DNA of 46,145 bases from Actinomycetes bacterium (lineage in GTDB: Bacteria > Actinomycetota > Thermoleophilia > Solirubrobacterales > Solirubrobacteraceae). Positions within the stretch are counted from its first letter, which is position 1. Every line of letters begins with the position of its first letter. The stretch spans positions 1-46,145 of the forward strand of contig JAJZWB010000006.1 in assembly GCA_021846845.1 (NCBI GenBank). The letters run 5' to 3'. The notes below the pieces were generated by a model that did no database searches, had not been told where the DNA came from, and worked only from the letters and a program-made list of their open reading frames with translations. Below are positions 35,293 through 46,037 of this stretch, piece after piece. The translations under genes and the position numbers were made by a program.

Positions 35293-35298
35293 AATTTA
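35293..35298 (-). promoter_or_regulatory. Candidate -10 box of the dpp operon (TAAATT)
   Basis: TAAATT stands in the only AT-rich patch of the dppA-nadE spacer, about 37 nt before the start codon. That leaves room for the ribosome site. No convincing -35 is seen. Confidence 0.35.
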
Positions 35299-35400
35299 GA
35301 CCCAATCGCGGCCGCAAGCGAGCCCTTGTGAGAGCCGCCGGGCGCGCCGGCGCTCCGCCGCGTCCCGATCTGGGGCACCGCCCGCGGCGCGTCCCGGCGC

Positions 35401-35406
35401 GATACT
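35401..35406 (+). promoter_or_regulatory. Candidate -10 box of nadE (GATACT)
   Basis: GATACT, 6 nt, then ATG 35413. It departs from TANNNT at the first base. Leaderless start inferred. Confidence 0.35.
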
Positions 35407-35412
35407 GCGTGC

Positions 35413-37551
<2,139 letters not shown>

Positions 37552-37560
37552 CGGACCTCC

Positions 37561-37587
37561 GGGACGGGGCGCGCCGGCCGCCGTCCC
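37561..37587. terminator. Possible hairpin between nadE and the MarP-like gene
   Basis: GGGACGG and CCGTCCC form a 7-bp stem in the 35-bp convergent gap, touching the stop codon of the MarP-like gene. Confidence 0.35.
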
Positions 37588-38789
37588 TACCCGAGGCAGG
37601 CTCCCGTGCCGACCGGCCCCGTGACGGCCCTCGCCCGGCGCAGCGCGGGCTCTACCTCGGCGGCCGTGAGCGCGTATCCGATGCCGGCATCGGTCGTGGA
37701 GCGGGCGAAGACGACGCCGATCACCGTGCCGGCCGCGATAACCGTGCCGCCGGCGATCGCCGCCGCACCGGTCGACACCAGCGGACCGCCGGAGGAGCCG
37801 GAGCGGATGTACGCGTTCACGGCGTAGACCCGGCGGGTCACGATCCGCTCCCCGTAGATGTCGAGCCCGGTCGCGGAGAACAGCCCGTTCACGGCGGCCG
37901 GGGTCGCCAGCAGGCCGCCGTCACCCGGATAGCCGAGCGCCGCCGCCGTCGTGGCGCGCGGGACGGTCCCCTCGTAGAGCGGGAGCGGCCTGTCGTCGAG
38001 GCCCGGGACGCGAAGCACGGCGACATCCATGCCGGGGTCGAACACGACCGGCGTGGCCTGGTGGCTCCCCGCCTCGTCGATCACCCGAGGGCGCCGGTCG
38101 CCCGCGATCACGTGCGCGTTGGTCACGACCAGCTGCGGCGCCGCGACGAAGCCGGAGCCCTCGACGAGCGACGCACAGGCCGGCCCGGCCACCTTCACCG
38201 TGGAGGGCCCGGCGACCGCCATCGCGGCGCGGACCGCGGCGTCCGCCGGCGCCCGCGGCGGCGGCAGGAGCTCGGGCGGGACGTTGACGAACACCACCGG
38301 GAACCCGCGCACCGACAGGAACGACTCGATCTGGGCGAAGATCGACGGCACGTCCGGGAGCGAGCGATTGAGCGCGCTCAGGATCGCCGACCGCTGCAGC
38401 GCGCGGTCGAGCCCGAGCGCGCGCCCGGCGGCCAGGACGTTGCCGACCAGCCAGACGACCATCAGCGTCCCGATCACCGACACGGCCACGCCGAGCGCCT
38501 CGTCGAGCCCGACCAGGCGCAGGCGGCGAGCGAGCCCGGCGATCCGCATCCCGAGCAGCTCACCCGCGATGCCCAGCAGGACGGCCGAGCCGAGCACCAC
38601 CAGGATCGCGACGACCGCCTGCGCCCGGCTTGGCAGCGGGCGGGCGAGCGGCGGCGCGATCAGGACGCCTACCAGCAGCCCGGCGCAGAACCCTCCGATC
38701 GCCAGCAGCTGCGTCGCCGCCCCCCGGCGCCACCCGTGCAGCGCGGCGAGCGCCAGCAGGACGACGATCGCCGGATCGACCCAGCTCAC
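37587..38789 (-). CDS. marP: MarP-like membrane serine protease (CvpA + chymotrypsin-like)
   Basis: 400 residues. Four N-terminal membrane helices of the CvpA/colicin V production family (about 7-120) carry an extracytoplasmic chymotrypsin-like protease. Catalytic triad: His226 (VVTNAHVIAG), Asp255 (DPGMDVAVL) and Ser333 (RSGSSGGPL). Cys205 and Cys398 could form the disulfide known in Mycobacterium tuberculosis MarP, a protease needed for acid and oxidative stress resistance. GTG start. It follows the ferritin-like lipoprotein gene by 36 bp, so the two may be cotranscribed. Symbol by similarity only. Confidence 0.88.
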   Translation of the reverse strand: MSWVDPAIVVLLALAALHGWRRGAATQLLAIGGFCAGLLVGVLIAPPLARPLPSRAQAVVAILVVLGSAVLLGIAGELLGMRIAGLARRLRLVGLDEALGVAVSVIGTLMVVWLVGNVLAAGRALGLDRALQRSAILSALNRSLPDVPSIFAQIESFLSVRGFPVVFVNVPPELLPPPRAPADAAVRAAMAVAGPSTVKVAGPACASLVEGSGFVAAPQLVVTNAHVIAGDRRPRVIDEAGSHQATPVVFDPGMDVAVLRVPGLDDRPLPLYEGTVPRATTAAALGYPGDGGLLATPAAVNGLFSATGLDIYGERIVTRRVYAVNAYIRSGSSGGPLVSTGAAAIAGGTVIAAGTVIGVVFARSTTDAGIGYALTAAEVEPALRRARAVTGPVGTGACLG

Positions 38790-38825
38790 GCCCGCCGCCT
38801 GCGCCGCACGGTCCCCGGCGGCGGG

Positions 38826-39386
38826 TCAGCAGCGCTGGAACGCGGGCAGGTGGCTCCCGGCCGAGACGCTGCGAAGGCTGTCGAACACCCGCACGAGGTC
38901 CGGGTAGGCGCTGATCTGCGGCAGGTAGCGGTCATAGAGCGAGATCACGTTCTGCTCCGTGCGCACGCCCAGGTCGCACGCGAGCGCGATCGTGCCCGGC
39001 GAGGCCGTACCCGGCGCGGCGGCCGGCACGGGCACGCCGTGGGCGACCATCAGCGACCGGACCGTCGCCACGTGCTGCTGCTCCGCGTCGAGCACGTTGA
39101 CGAACGGCCGGATCCGTCCGAGCCGGTCGACGACGTTCCGGTAGGTCGCCTGCGCGGCGGTCTCGCTGCGGTACGCGGCCGTCAGCGCGGTCGCCAGGAC
39201 GGTCGTGGACGTCGAGGCGCTCACGCTGGTGGACGCGCTCGACTGGGCCGTGGACGCGCTCGACTGGGCCGTGGACGCGCTCGACTGGGCCGAGGACGCG
39301 GTGGAGCTGCTCGAGCCACAGCCCGCTGCCAGCACCGAGACGATGACCGAGACCACAGCGAGCGAGCGACGGGCTTGCGATGTCAT
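38826..39386 (-). CDS. Ferritin-like (DUF2202-type) lipoprotein
   Basis: 186 residues. Signal peptide ending in lipobox VLAAGC, then a Ser/Thr/Ala-rich linker containing three copies of a 7-residue unit (STAQSSA). The core resembles a DUF2202 ferritin-like four-helix domain: YRSETAAQATY, NVLDAEQQHVATVRSLM, VRTEQNVISLYDRY and a final SHLPAFQRC. Potential metal ligands are the Glu of YRSE, Glu-x2-His in AEQQH, the Glu of RTEQ and the late His. A metal-binding or stress role outside the membrane is plausible but unproven. ATG 39386 gives a proper signal peptide. Confidence 0.72.
   Translation of the reverse strand: MTSQARRSLAVVSVIVSVLAAGCGSSSSTASSAQSSASTAQSSASTAQSSASTSVSASTSTTVLATALTAAYRSETAAQATYRNVVDRLGRIRPFVNVLDAEQQHVATVRSLMVAHGVPVPAAAPGTASPGTIALACDLGVRTEQNVISLYDRYLPQISAYPDLVRVFDSLRSVSAGSHLPAFQRC
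39229..39295. repeat. Tandem repeat, 21-bp unit, 3 copies, in the lipoprotein linker
   Basis: Copies start at 39229, 39250 and 39271; a fourth begins at 39292 and decays. Frame-preserving. Confidence 0.85.
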
Positions 39387-39498
39387 GAACGGATGCTGGC
39401 GGCACGCGCCCGTTCCGCCATCCGGCTTGATCCGTTGCCGTCCGAGGGCTAGTACCGACCGCGGCGTCGGATCGGATGCACGGGCCACGCCTAGCCCC

Positions 39499-39539
39499 CG
39501 GCGGGCCGGGACGCGCGGGAAGCGCGCCGCGGCCCGCCG
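39499..39539 (-). terminator. Long hairpin after the PF03640 lipoprotein gene
   Basis: CGGCGGGCCG (39499-39508) pairs exactly with 39530-39539. An inner CGCGC/GCGCG helix closes a GGGAA loop. It begins 13 nt after the stop at 39553. No T-tract follows. Confidence 0.5.
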
Positions 39540-39552
39540 CTGGCCGCGGTCG

Positions 39553-40113
39553 TCAGCCGGCCCAGCCGCCTGAGCCCGACGAGCCTGACGAGGACTTCCC
39601 GGAGCCCGTGATCGATGCGCCCGCCGGCGAGACGAGCCACCACTTGGCGCCGAAGGCGGTGCTGCCCTGGCCGTTTGTCTGGCCCGCGGCCGAGTCCCCC
39701 GAGAAGTAGTAGAGGGGATGGCCCTTGTAGGTCACCTGCTCGGCCCCGCCGGAGCGGCCGATCGTGGCCAGGTCGGCGGCGGTCACGCCCGCGCCGGCGA
39801 CCGGCGAGCCACTGGTCGTGAGCGGCATCCAAGCCCCCGCGCAGGCGCCGGTGCAATTGGACTTGCCGGCGGAGTCGCCCATCCACAGGTAGAGCGCGTG
39901 GCCGTTGGGACCGGTCAGGTATGTGCCGACCTTGCCCTTGGCGGCCTGCACCTTTGCCGGGCCGGTGGCGGCGGCCGCGGAGGACGAGGCCTTGGCGACC
40001 TTCGTGGACGTGGACGAGCTTGAGGATGAGCTCGCGCTGCCACAGGCGGCCACCGTCAGCGCCACGGCGACGATCGCGGCGCCAACGCCGGTCCGGAACT
40101 TGATCTCCTTCAT
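39553..40113 (-). CDS. Secreted lipoprotein with PF03640-type repeats
   Basis: 186 residues. Signal peptide with lipobox TVAAC, a Ser/Ala/Lys linker, then two copies of the small lipoprotein repeat family often found in actinobacteria: YLTGPNGHALYLWMGDSAG with NCTGACAGAWMPL, and YKGHPLYYFSGDSAAGQTNG with FGAKWWLVSPAG. The Cys pair in the first copy may form a disulfide. A Gly/Ser-rich tail ends the protein. Function unknown. ATG 40113 is preferred over ATG 40125 because TTGGAG stands 7 nt upstream of it. Confidence 0.82.
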   Translation of the reverse strand: MKEIKFRTGVGAAIVAVALTVAACGSASSSSSSSTSTKVAKASSSAAAATGPAKVQAAKGKVGTYLTGPNGHALYLWMGDSAGKSNCTGACAGAWMPLTTSGSPVAGAGVTAADLATIGRSGGAEQVTYKGHPLYYFSGDSAAGQTNGQGSTAFGAKWWLVSPAGASITGSGKSSSGSSGSGGWAG

Positions 40114-40216
40114 CTGCTGCTCCAAGGGTCGCGGGTTGCCGTCCGCCCACCGCGGGCGGGCCTCTGGTGACCAGGACGCCGATCCGGACGGAATCCTTCC
40201 CGCTCTGGCCGGCGCC

Positions 40217-41668
40217 TCAGCCGGCGCCGCGGACGACGAGCAGGGTGTTGAGCGTCGGATCCGAGCAGTAGGCTACGCGCGTGCCGGCCGCGGCCTCCGC
40301 GCGCAGCGCCGAGAGCAGCTCGGCGGTGACGATCTCGCCGGGAGCCAGGACGGGGATCCCCGGCGGATAGGGCGCCGCGGTCTCGGCCGAGATCCGGCCG
40401 GCGGCACATTCGGCGCGGACCCGCTCACGCGGGGCGAAGAACGCCTCCCGCGGCGTCATCGCGGCCCGCGGGCGCACGCGCCAGGCGCTCGCGGTGCAGA
40501 CGGCCCGCGGCGCGCCACGGCGGCGGTCAAGCGAGCGTCGCAGCGCGTCGATCAGCCGGTCGACGGTCGAGTCGTCGTCGCCGATCGTCAGCAGCGGGAT
40601 GATCACGTCGCGGTCGGCCATCTCGACCCGCACCCCCGCGTCGTTGAGGTCACGCTCCACTTCGTGGCCGTCGGCGCCCGTGCCCGGGAGCAGGAGCACC
40701 AGCTTGAGCGGGTCGAAGTCGCCGACGGCCGGCAGGCGGCGCACGTCGTCCGGGTCCAGGATGCGCAGCCCCTCGATGTCGGCGAGCTCGGCGCGGAAGC
40801 GACGCGCCAGCGCGAGCGTCGCGCCCAGCAGTTCGGGGCCGCGCAGCGCCATGATCTGCCGAGCCCGGTCGATCGAGCCGGCGATCGCGGCACTCGGGCT
40901 GGTCGTGTGGAGCAGCTCGAAGCCCTCGCTGAGCCTCTGAAGGTCCAGCAGCCCCTCGCGGGCGAGCACGATCGCGCCCTGCGTGAAGGCCGCCAGGGTC
41001 TTGTGGGCGGAGATCACCATCCCGTCCGCACCGGCCCTCAGCGCCCCGGCCGGCAGCTCAGGGTGCATTCCCAGGTGCGCGCCCCACGCCTGGTCGACGA
41101 TCACCGGCGCCCCGGCCGCGTGGGCGAGCCGCACGATCGCGGCGAGATCGGAGACGACCCCCACATAGGACGGCTCGACCAGCATCACGGCGCGAGCCCC
41201 CTCGGCCAGCACCCGCCGCACCTCGGCCACCGGCACCCCGGCGGGCAGGCCGCTGCCGGCGTCGATCTCCGGCTGCATCCAGAGCGGTGTCAGCCCGGCG
41301 AGGATCAGGCCCGCGAACAGCGACTTGTGCAGGTTGCGGGACACCGCGACCCGGTCGCCGGGCGCGCCGAGCGCCAGCGCGAACGCCTGGTTTCCGTGCG
41401 TCGAGCCGTTGACCGAGAACCGGCAGAGGTCCGCTCCCCAAAGCCGAGCCGCGAGCCGCTCAGCCCTCCCGAGATAGTCGCTCGAGAGCTGGGCGTCGTC
41501 CACGCCGCAGGCGAGCGGCGCGTCGAACGCCAGCAGCGCGTCGCCGAGGTGCGGCGTCCGCTTGTGACCGGGGGTCGTGAACGTCACGCCAGGGTCGGCG
41601 CAGAAGCGCATCAGGGCCTCCGCCAGCGGCGCGTCTGCCTGGACGTCGGCGGGCGGGGTCGTGGACAT
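40217..41668 (-). CDS. Orn/Lys/Arg decarboxylase-type PLP enzyme
   Basis: 483 residues of the fold I PLP-dependent basic amino acid decarboxylase family, in the short form without the wing domain of E. coli enzymes. TTPGHKRTPHLG (31-42), NGSTHGNQA (88-96), VDQAWGAHLG (191-200) and the Schiff-base lysine Lys223 (ISAHKTLAAFTQGA). The C-terminal domain ends with YPPGIPVLAPGE. It would make a polyamine or its precursor from lysine, ornithine or arginine; which one cannot be told. No other polyamine gene is adjacent. The 255 bp upstream (41669-41923) hold no recognisable element. Confidence 0.9.
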   Translation of the reverse strand: MSTTPPADVQADAPLAEALMRFCADPGVTFTTPGHKRTPHLGDALLAFDAPLACGVDDAQLSSDYLGRAERLAARLWGADLCRFSVNGSTHGNQAFALALGAPGDRVAVSRNLHKSLFAGLILAGLTPLWMQPEIDAGSGLPAGVPVAEVRRVLAEGARAVMLVEPSYVGVVSDLAAIVRLAHAAGAPVIVDQAWGAHLGMHPELPAGALRAGADGMVISAHKTLAAFTQGAIVLAREGLLDLQRLSEGFELLHTTSPSAAIAGSIDRARQIMALRGPELLGATLALARRFRAELADIEGLRILDPDDVRRLPAVGDFDPLKLVLLLPGTGADGHEVERDLNDAGVRVEMADRDVIIPLLTIGDDDSTVDRLIDALRRSLDRRRGAPRAVCTASAWRVRPRAAMTPREAFFAPRERVRAECAAGRISAETAAPYPPGIPVLAPGEIVTAELLSALRAEAAAGTRVAYCSDPTLNTLLVVRGAG

Positions 41669-41923
41669 CGACGCGTTGTGTAGCAGCCGGGCTCCGGCGC
41701 ACGACCGTGTGGCCCGGGCCGGGCGACCGGCGCACGCCGCGCGCCCCCGGGCGGCAGGATCCGATAGCGGACTCATCCGGCTTTCATCAAGGCGCGCGAT
41801 CGTGTCTGCGACCTTGAGCGATGGTGCGCGAACCCCGCGACAGCCCACAGACCCGGCTCGGCCGCCTGCGCCGACGCGCAGCCGCGCGACGGCGAGCGGC
41901 CGCGCCGCATCCCGGAGCTTGAC

Positions 41924-42598
41924 GTGCGGGTGCTGATCGTCGAGGACGAGGTCAAGCTCGCGGCGCTGATCCGCAAGGCGCTGCGCGAGCAGGGCCTGCT
42001 CGCGGATGTCGCGGTCAAGGGCGAGGACGCGGTGTGGATGGCGTCCTCGACCGCCTACGACGTGCTCGTGCTGGACGTGAACCTGCCCGGGATCGACGGC
42101 TTCGAGACCTGCCATCGCCTCCGCACCGACGGCGTGGGGACCCCGATCCTGATGCTCACCGCCCGCGATGCCGTCGACGATCGGATCAGGGGCCTTGACA
42201 CCGGCGCCGACGACTACATGGTCAAGCCGTTCGACTTCGGCGAGCTGTTCGCCCGCGTCCGCGCGCTCGCGCGGCGCGGCCCAGCCGCTCGAGGCACCGT
42301 GCTGACCGTCGGGGACCTGAGCCTCGACACGGCCACGCACGCCGTCCGGCGCGGCGGCGTCGAGATCTCGCTCTCGACCAAGGAGGTGCAGATCCTGGAG
42401 GTCTTCATGCGCCACCCGGGCCAGGTCCTCTCGCGCTACGACCTGCTCGAGGGCGCGTGGGAGATCGACTACGAGAACCGCTCCAACGTGATCGACGTCT
42501 ACATCCGCTATCTGCGTGAGAAGATCGACCGCCCTTTCGGCGTCGACACGATCGAGACCGTGCGCGGCGCGGGCTACAGGCTGCGTGCCGGCGCCTAG
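41924..42598 (+). CDS. OmpR/PhoB-type response regulator
   Basis: 224 residues, GTG start with CGGAG about 7 nt upstream. Receiver: VLIVEDE, phospho-acceptor Asp51 (LVLDVNLPG), MLTAR and KPFDFGEL. C-terminal winged helix: LSTKEVQILEVFMRHPGQ, SNVIDVYIRYLREKID and ETVRGAGYRLR. The sensor kinase ending 88 bp away on the opposite strand is the natural candidate partner, although a tail-to-tail arrangement is unusual for such pairs. Confidence 0.93.
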   Translation: MRVLIVEDEVKLAALIRKALREQGLLADVAVKGEDAVWMASSTAYDVLVLDVNLPGIDGFETCHRLRTDGVGTPILMLTARDAVDDRIRGLDTGADDYMVKPFDFGELFARVRALARRGPAARGTVLTVGDLSLDTATHAVRRGGVEISLSTKEVQILEVFMRHPGQVLSRYDLLEGAWEIDYENRSNVIDVYIRYLREKIDRPFGVDTIETVRGAGYRLRAGA

Positions 42599-42685
42599 GC
42601 GCGTCGACCGTCCTGTCGGCGTCGCCGCGATCGAGACGGAGCGCTGGGCGGGACGCCCGCCGGCGCGCCTGGCACGAGAGGCCGG

Positions 42686-44098
42686 CTACGGACCCCCGGA
42701 GCGCGCAGGGCCGTCGCGCGGGAGCGCGATCCAGACGTCGGCGCCGCCCTCGGGGCGGTTGCGCGCGTGGGCGCGGCCTCCGTGGGCGAGCGCCACCGCC
42801 TGCACCAGCGACAGGCCCAGACCGCTGCCCTGGCCGCTGAGCGCGGCTCCCTCGCCGCGCGCGAAGCGCTCGAACGCCCGTTCCAGGAACGAGTCCTGGA
42901 ACCCGGGCCCCTCATCGGTCACGTGCAGCTCGACCATGTCCCCGCCGTTGCGCGCCGTCAGGATGATCGTGCCACGGCCGTAGCGCAGCGCGTTCGTGAT
43001 CAGGTTGTCGATCGCCTGAGCGGTGCGGTCGGGGTCCGCGCGCACGCGCGCGCGGACGGCGAGCGCCGAGACGACGATCGAACGGCCCCGCACCTCGGCC
43101 GCGGCTCGCGCGTGGCCGGCGGCCCGCTCCAGCACGTCGGCCACCTCCAGAGGCCTCGGGTTGAGCGGGAGGCGCCCCTGGTCGGCGCGCGCCAGTACGA
43201 GCAGATCGTCCGCCAGGCGGGACATCCTCCGCACCTCCTCGGAGGCCGACTCCAGCGCCGCCCGCAGCTCGGGCTGCTCCCGGTCGCCGATCAGCGCCAG
43301 ATCGATCTCCGCTCGCAGCGTCGTCAGCGGGGTGCGAAGCTCGTGGCTGGCATCGCTCACGACCCTCCGCTCGCGCACGACCGTCGCCTCCAGGCGATCC
43401 AGCACGGCGTTCAGCGTGCGCGCGAGCGCGGCGACCTCGTCGTCGGCCTCGGGCACCGTCAGGCGCTCCGAGAGGTCGTGCTCGGTGATCCGCTCGGCCT
43501 GGGCCCGCATCCCCTCCACCGAGCGCAGCGCGGCACCGGCGAGCTCGTAGCCGGCGATGCTCGCCAACACCAGGGCGAAGGGACCGGCGATCAGCAGCAG
43601 CCGCTGCAGGTTGTCGATCTCGTGGTCCCTGAGGCGCAGCGACGCCGCGACGGCGACCACGACCCGCCCGCCCGTGGCCGTGGCCGCCGGCAACGCGAGG
43701 ACGCGAGCCAAACCCGAGGCGAGGGTGTGCTGCTCGATCAGCTGACGGCTGTCGAACGCGCTCGCGGCCTCCGACCGCGTCAGCAGCCGGGATCCGCGAG
43801 CCGCGCGCGTGGAGAGCAGCAGGTCCCCACCGGTGCCGTACAGCTGCGCCAGCCCCCCGCCGGTGGAGCTCAGCGTCCGCGGGCTGCCCTGAGCGACGAG
43901 CTTGACGACGTTGGCGGCCTGTAGGCGCAGGGCGGCGTCGATCTGAGCGTCGAGGTCCGAGCGGACCTGGACGAACAGGAACACCCCGGCGCCGGCCAGC
44001 ACCGCCGCCATCACGCCCGCGAACGCGACCGTCAGCCGAACCCGGACCGGGAGGTGGTGAAACCGTGACAGCGGCCTGGGGCGGTATCTGGCGCGCAT
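42686..44098 (-). CDS. Membrane sensor histidine kinase (HAMP-HisKA-HATPase)
   Basis: 470 residues. Membrane helices at about 22-45 and 166-188 flank an extracytoplasmic sensor region of about 120 residues. HAMP follows (188-240), then HisKA with VSDASHELRTPL (His252), and HATPase with N-box IDNLITNALRYG, G1 VTDEGPGF, F-box ERFARG and G2 GQGSGLGLSLV. All kinase motifs are intact. It is the last gene behind the esterase (44425) and a small membrane protein, and faces the OmpR regulator. It may also have its own leaderless promoter (TAGCGT, 9 nt before the ATG). Confidence 0.92.
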   Translation of the reverse strand: MRARYRPRPLSRFHHLPVRVRLTVAFAGVMAAVLAGAGVFLFVQVRSDLDAQIDAALRLQAANVVKLVAQGSPRTLSSTGGGLAQLYGTGGDLLLSTRAARGSRLLTRSEAASAFDSRQLIEQHTLASGLARVLALPAATATGGRVVVAVAASLRLRDHEIDNLQRLLLIAGPFALVLASIAGYELAGAALRSVEGMRAQAERITEHDLSERLTVPEADDEVAALARTLNAVLDRLEATVVRERRVVSDASHELRTPLTTLRAEIDLALIGDREQPELRAALESASEEVRRMSRLADDLLVLARADQGRLPLNPRPLEVADVLERAAGHARAAAEVRGRSIVVSALAVRARVRADPDRTAQAIDNLITNALRYGRGTIILTARNGGDMVELHVTDEGPGFQDSFLERAFERFARGEGAALSGQGSGLGLSLVQAVALAHGGRAHARNRPEGGADVWIALPRDGPARSGGP

Positions 44099-44107
44099 CC
44101 GAGGGCA

Positions 44108-44113
44108 ACGCTA
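44108..44113 (-). promoter_or_regulatory. Candidate -10 box of the sensor kinase (TAGCGT)
   Basis: TAGCGTTG ends 9 nt before ATG 44098 and includes the stop codon of the preceding gene. Leaderless start inferred. Confidence 0.35.
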
Positions 44114-44428
44114 GCCCCGGCCCGCCGGCCCGTCGTCCTCGACGCGGAGCCGGCCCGGATCGAGCGCCAGCCGGATCGCGGTGTGCGCCAGCACCGCCAG
44201 CGCGACCGCGAGCACCGCGCCGATGGCAGCGTCCAGCGTCCCGTCGACGACGAGCAGCAGCCCGGCGACGGAGCCCGCCGTGACGGCGCCCGCGCCGATC
44301 GCCGTCCAGAGGACCGCCGTCGAGCGCGGCGCTGAGCCGGCGGCCCGGCCGGACGTCGAACCGTCGCGGCACCCGACGGGCATCGAACCGTCGCGGCACC
44401 CGACGGGCGTCGAGGTGGCGGCTCTCAT
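44111..44428 (-). CDS. Small two-helix membrane protein of unknown function
   Basis: 105 residues. The N-terminal 25 residues come from a 27-bp repeat (PVGCRDGS twice). Two hydrophobic helices (about 38-60 and 66-88) and a charged tail follow. Family not recognised. Its ATG overlaps the stop of the esterase gene (ATGA) and the kinase gene begins 12 bp after it, so it is probably translated from that operon. The functional part may start at a codon inside the repeat. Confidence 0.55.
   Translation of the reverse strand: MRAATSTPVGCRDGSMPVGCRDGSTSGRAAGSAPRSTAVLWTAIGAGAVTAGSVAGLLLVVDGTLDAAIGAVLAVALAVLAHTAIRLALDPGRLRVEDDGPAGRG
44356..44410. repeat. Tandem repeat, 27-bp unit, 2 copies
   Basis: TCGAACCGTCGCGGCACCCG occurs at 44356 and 44383. 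The unit is nine codons of the small membrane protein. Confidence 0.8.
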
Positions 44429-45327
44429 CGCATGTCGCGCCCGGCCAGGACCAGCATCTGATCGAGATGCTGGTTCCAGATCTGCCAGTCGTGGCCGCCC
44501 GGGTAGATCGCCCAGCCGACATCGGCTCCCGCCGCCCGCAGAGCCCTGACCATCGGACGCAGCTGCGAGCTGTAGGGATCCTCACGGCCGACGTAGAGGA
44601 ACGCGCGCAGCGGATGAGCGGCAAGCTGGGAACGAAGCCTCCTGACGTAGTCGATCGGGCTGTTGTAGGCGAGCTGTCGCGCGGCAGCGTGAGCGAACAC
44701 CCCGCTCCTGGTCTCGGTGAAGTAGCCGGACCAGACCTGGACCGAGGCGAACACCGACAGGTGGTGCAGCGCGATGTTGATCGCGCCGTACGCGCCGGCG
44801 GAGAGACCCGCGAGCACCCGGTCCCGGCGGCGGTCGAGCGTCGCAAAGCGCCGGTCGACGTCGTGTACGACGTCGAGCACGTAGCTCTCGAAGTCGCCGG
44901 CCCTCGTGTTGGCCCATTCGGAGTCCGAGAACTGGCTGCCGCCGATCCGGCCGTCGGGGAAGACCAGGATCATCGGGGGCACGCGTCCCAGGCTGATGAG
45001 GTCCTCCAGCCTGGTCTCGATGTTCCCGATCAGCGTGAACGACATCGGGCGGCCGGGCATCCCGTGCAGCAGGTACATCACCGGGTAGCGCCGCGCTGGG
45101 CTGTAGCCGCCGGGCAGGAACACCAGGTAGTCCGCTCGCCGGTGGAGCGCCGGCGAGTAGAAGTGGACCGTCAGCAACCGCCCGGCTGGCGCCCGCGCCA
45201 GTCTCACGGGCGTCGCGAACCCGCGGTGAAGGTAGTAGTCCTCCACGTAGGCGAGCGCGCCGATCAGCCCGACTACCGCGTAGCCGACCACCAGGGCGGT
45301 GAGCAGCGCTCTCCTGATGACGCTCAT
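44425..45327 (-). CDS. Membrane-anchored esterase (alpha/beta hydrolase), paralogue of 11163-12452
   Basis: 300 residues. One N-terminal membrane helix (about 8-28) and an esterase D/antigen 85-like domain outside. Nucleophile GLSAG (Ser176), acid Asp250 (YVGRED) and His279 (YPGGHDWQIW). It shares long stretches with the esterase at 11163, for example YYLHRGFA, LHRRADYLV, FPDGRIGG and DVDRRFATL, but lacks the Arg-rich tail. GGGGAAG about 8 nt before the ATG is a fair ribosome site. It heads an operon with a small membrane protein and a sensor kinase. Substrate unknown; a cell-envelope lipid or glycan ester is likely. Confidence 0.85.
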   Translation of the reverse strand: MSVIRRALLTALVVGYAVVGLIGALAYVEDYYLHRGFATPVRLARAPAGRLLTVHFYSPALHRRADYLVFLPGGYSPARRYPVMYLLHGMPGRPMSFTLIGNIETRLEDLISLGRVPPMILVFPDGRIGGSQFSDSEWANTRAGDFESYVLDVVHDVDRRFATLDRRRDRVLAGLSAGAYGAINIALHHLSVFASVQVWSGYFTETRSGVFAHAAARQLAYNSPIDYVRRLRSQLAAHPLRAFLYVGREDPYSSQLRPMVRALRAAGADVGWAIYPGGHDWQIWNQHLDQMLVLAGRDMR

Positions 45328-45459
45328 GTGGGTCGCTTCCCCGGTGCCGCGCGCGGGTCAGGCCGCGGAACCGCAGCGATCGCGCGCGGCTCGGAACGGG
45401 GCGACGGCGATCGCGCGCCGCAGGCCGATCCGCCCGCGCCCCAGGTCGATCCGCGCGGA

Positions 45460-45492
45460 GCGGGACGGCCGCGATCGAGGCGACCGTCCCGC
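45460..45492 (-). terminator. Hairpin after the secreted-protein gene
   Basis: GCGGGACGG (45460-45468) pairs exactly with CCGTCCCGC (45484-45492) around a 15-nt loop, 17 nt after the stop at 45510. The rest of the 182-bp gap 45328-45509 holds only GC-rich sequence with two GATCGCGCGC motifs. Confidence 0.5.
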
Positions 45493-45509
45493 CGCGCCAC
45501 GCGGCCGAT

Positions 45510-46037
45510 CTACGGGCGCGCGCCGCTCACCGCGATGTAGGACGTCAGCACGCCGTTGGGATGGACCAGGACCACGGGCGCCAGGCACGTGGCGGGCGCC
45601 ATGAACGACCGGTCCTCGATCACGGCGTCGCCCTTGCTCGACAGCGCCACCTGCGGGCTGGTCGCCGCGGCCTTCATGGTCATGTCGGCACCGCAGTAGA
45701 GGGAGGCGCTGATCGTCTTCACCGGGCCCGTGCCGACCCCCGGGATCAGCAGGCCGTTGACGTGAAGGTTCAGCCCGGCGCTCGTGACCATCACGGTCCC
45801 GTGCGCGAGCTTCCACGGCTTCGCGCCGGGACCGACGTGGTGGAACATCGGATCGGCGGTCATCGACGGCGCCAGCGAGGCGTCGATCAGCATCATCCGC
45901 GCGTGGCCGGCGCGCGTGCCTCGGGTCCTGGGGTGGTGGGCTCCCGGGGAGGCCAGCGCGTTCGTCGCCGACACGGTCAGGAGCGTCGCGATCCCGGCTA
46001 CCAGCGCCGTCGACATCGTTGCCTTGATCCTTCGCAT
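45510..46037 (-). CDS. Secreted protein of unknown function
   Basis: 175 residues. Signal peptide (about 1-29, ending NALASP) without lipobox, then a His/Arg-rich segment and a beta-rich body with GTVMVTSAGLNLHVNGLLIP, ISASLYCGADMTMKAA and MAPATCLAPVVLVHPNG. Two cysteines could form a disulfide. I do not recognise a named family. GGAG stands 8 nt before the ATG, and the ATG overlaps the stop of an upstream reading frame (TGATG), so it may be the second gene of an operon whose first gene lies past the window edge. Confidence 0.7.
   Translation of the reverse strand: MRRIKATMSTALVAGIATLLTVSATNALASPGAHHPRTRGTRAGHARMMLIDASLAPSMTADPMFHHVGPGAKPWKLAHGTVMVTSAGLNLHVNGLLIPGVGTGPVKTISASLYCGADMTMKAAATSPQVALSSKGDAVIEDRSFMAPATCLAPVVLVHPNGVLTSYIAVSGARP

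Noticed and set aside
41821-41922. 33-codon frame just before the OmpR regulator
   Set aside because: Extremely Arg/Ala-rich, no ribosome site, ends before the regulator start. No support beyond being open.
45378-45420. GCGATCGC palindromes as regulatory sites
   Set aside because: GATCG-type octamers are frequent by composition throughout the window, so no specific role can be claimed.
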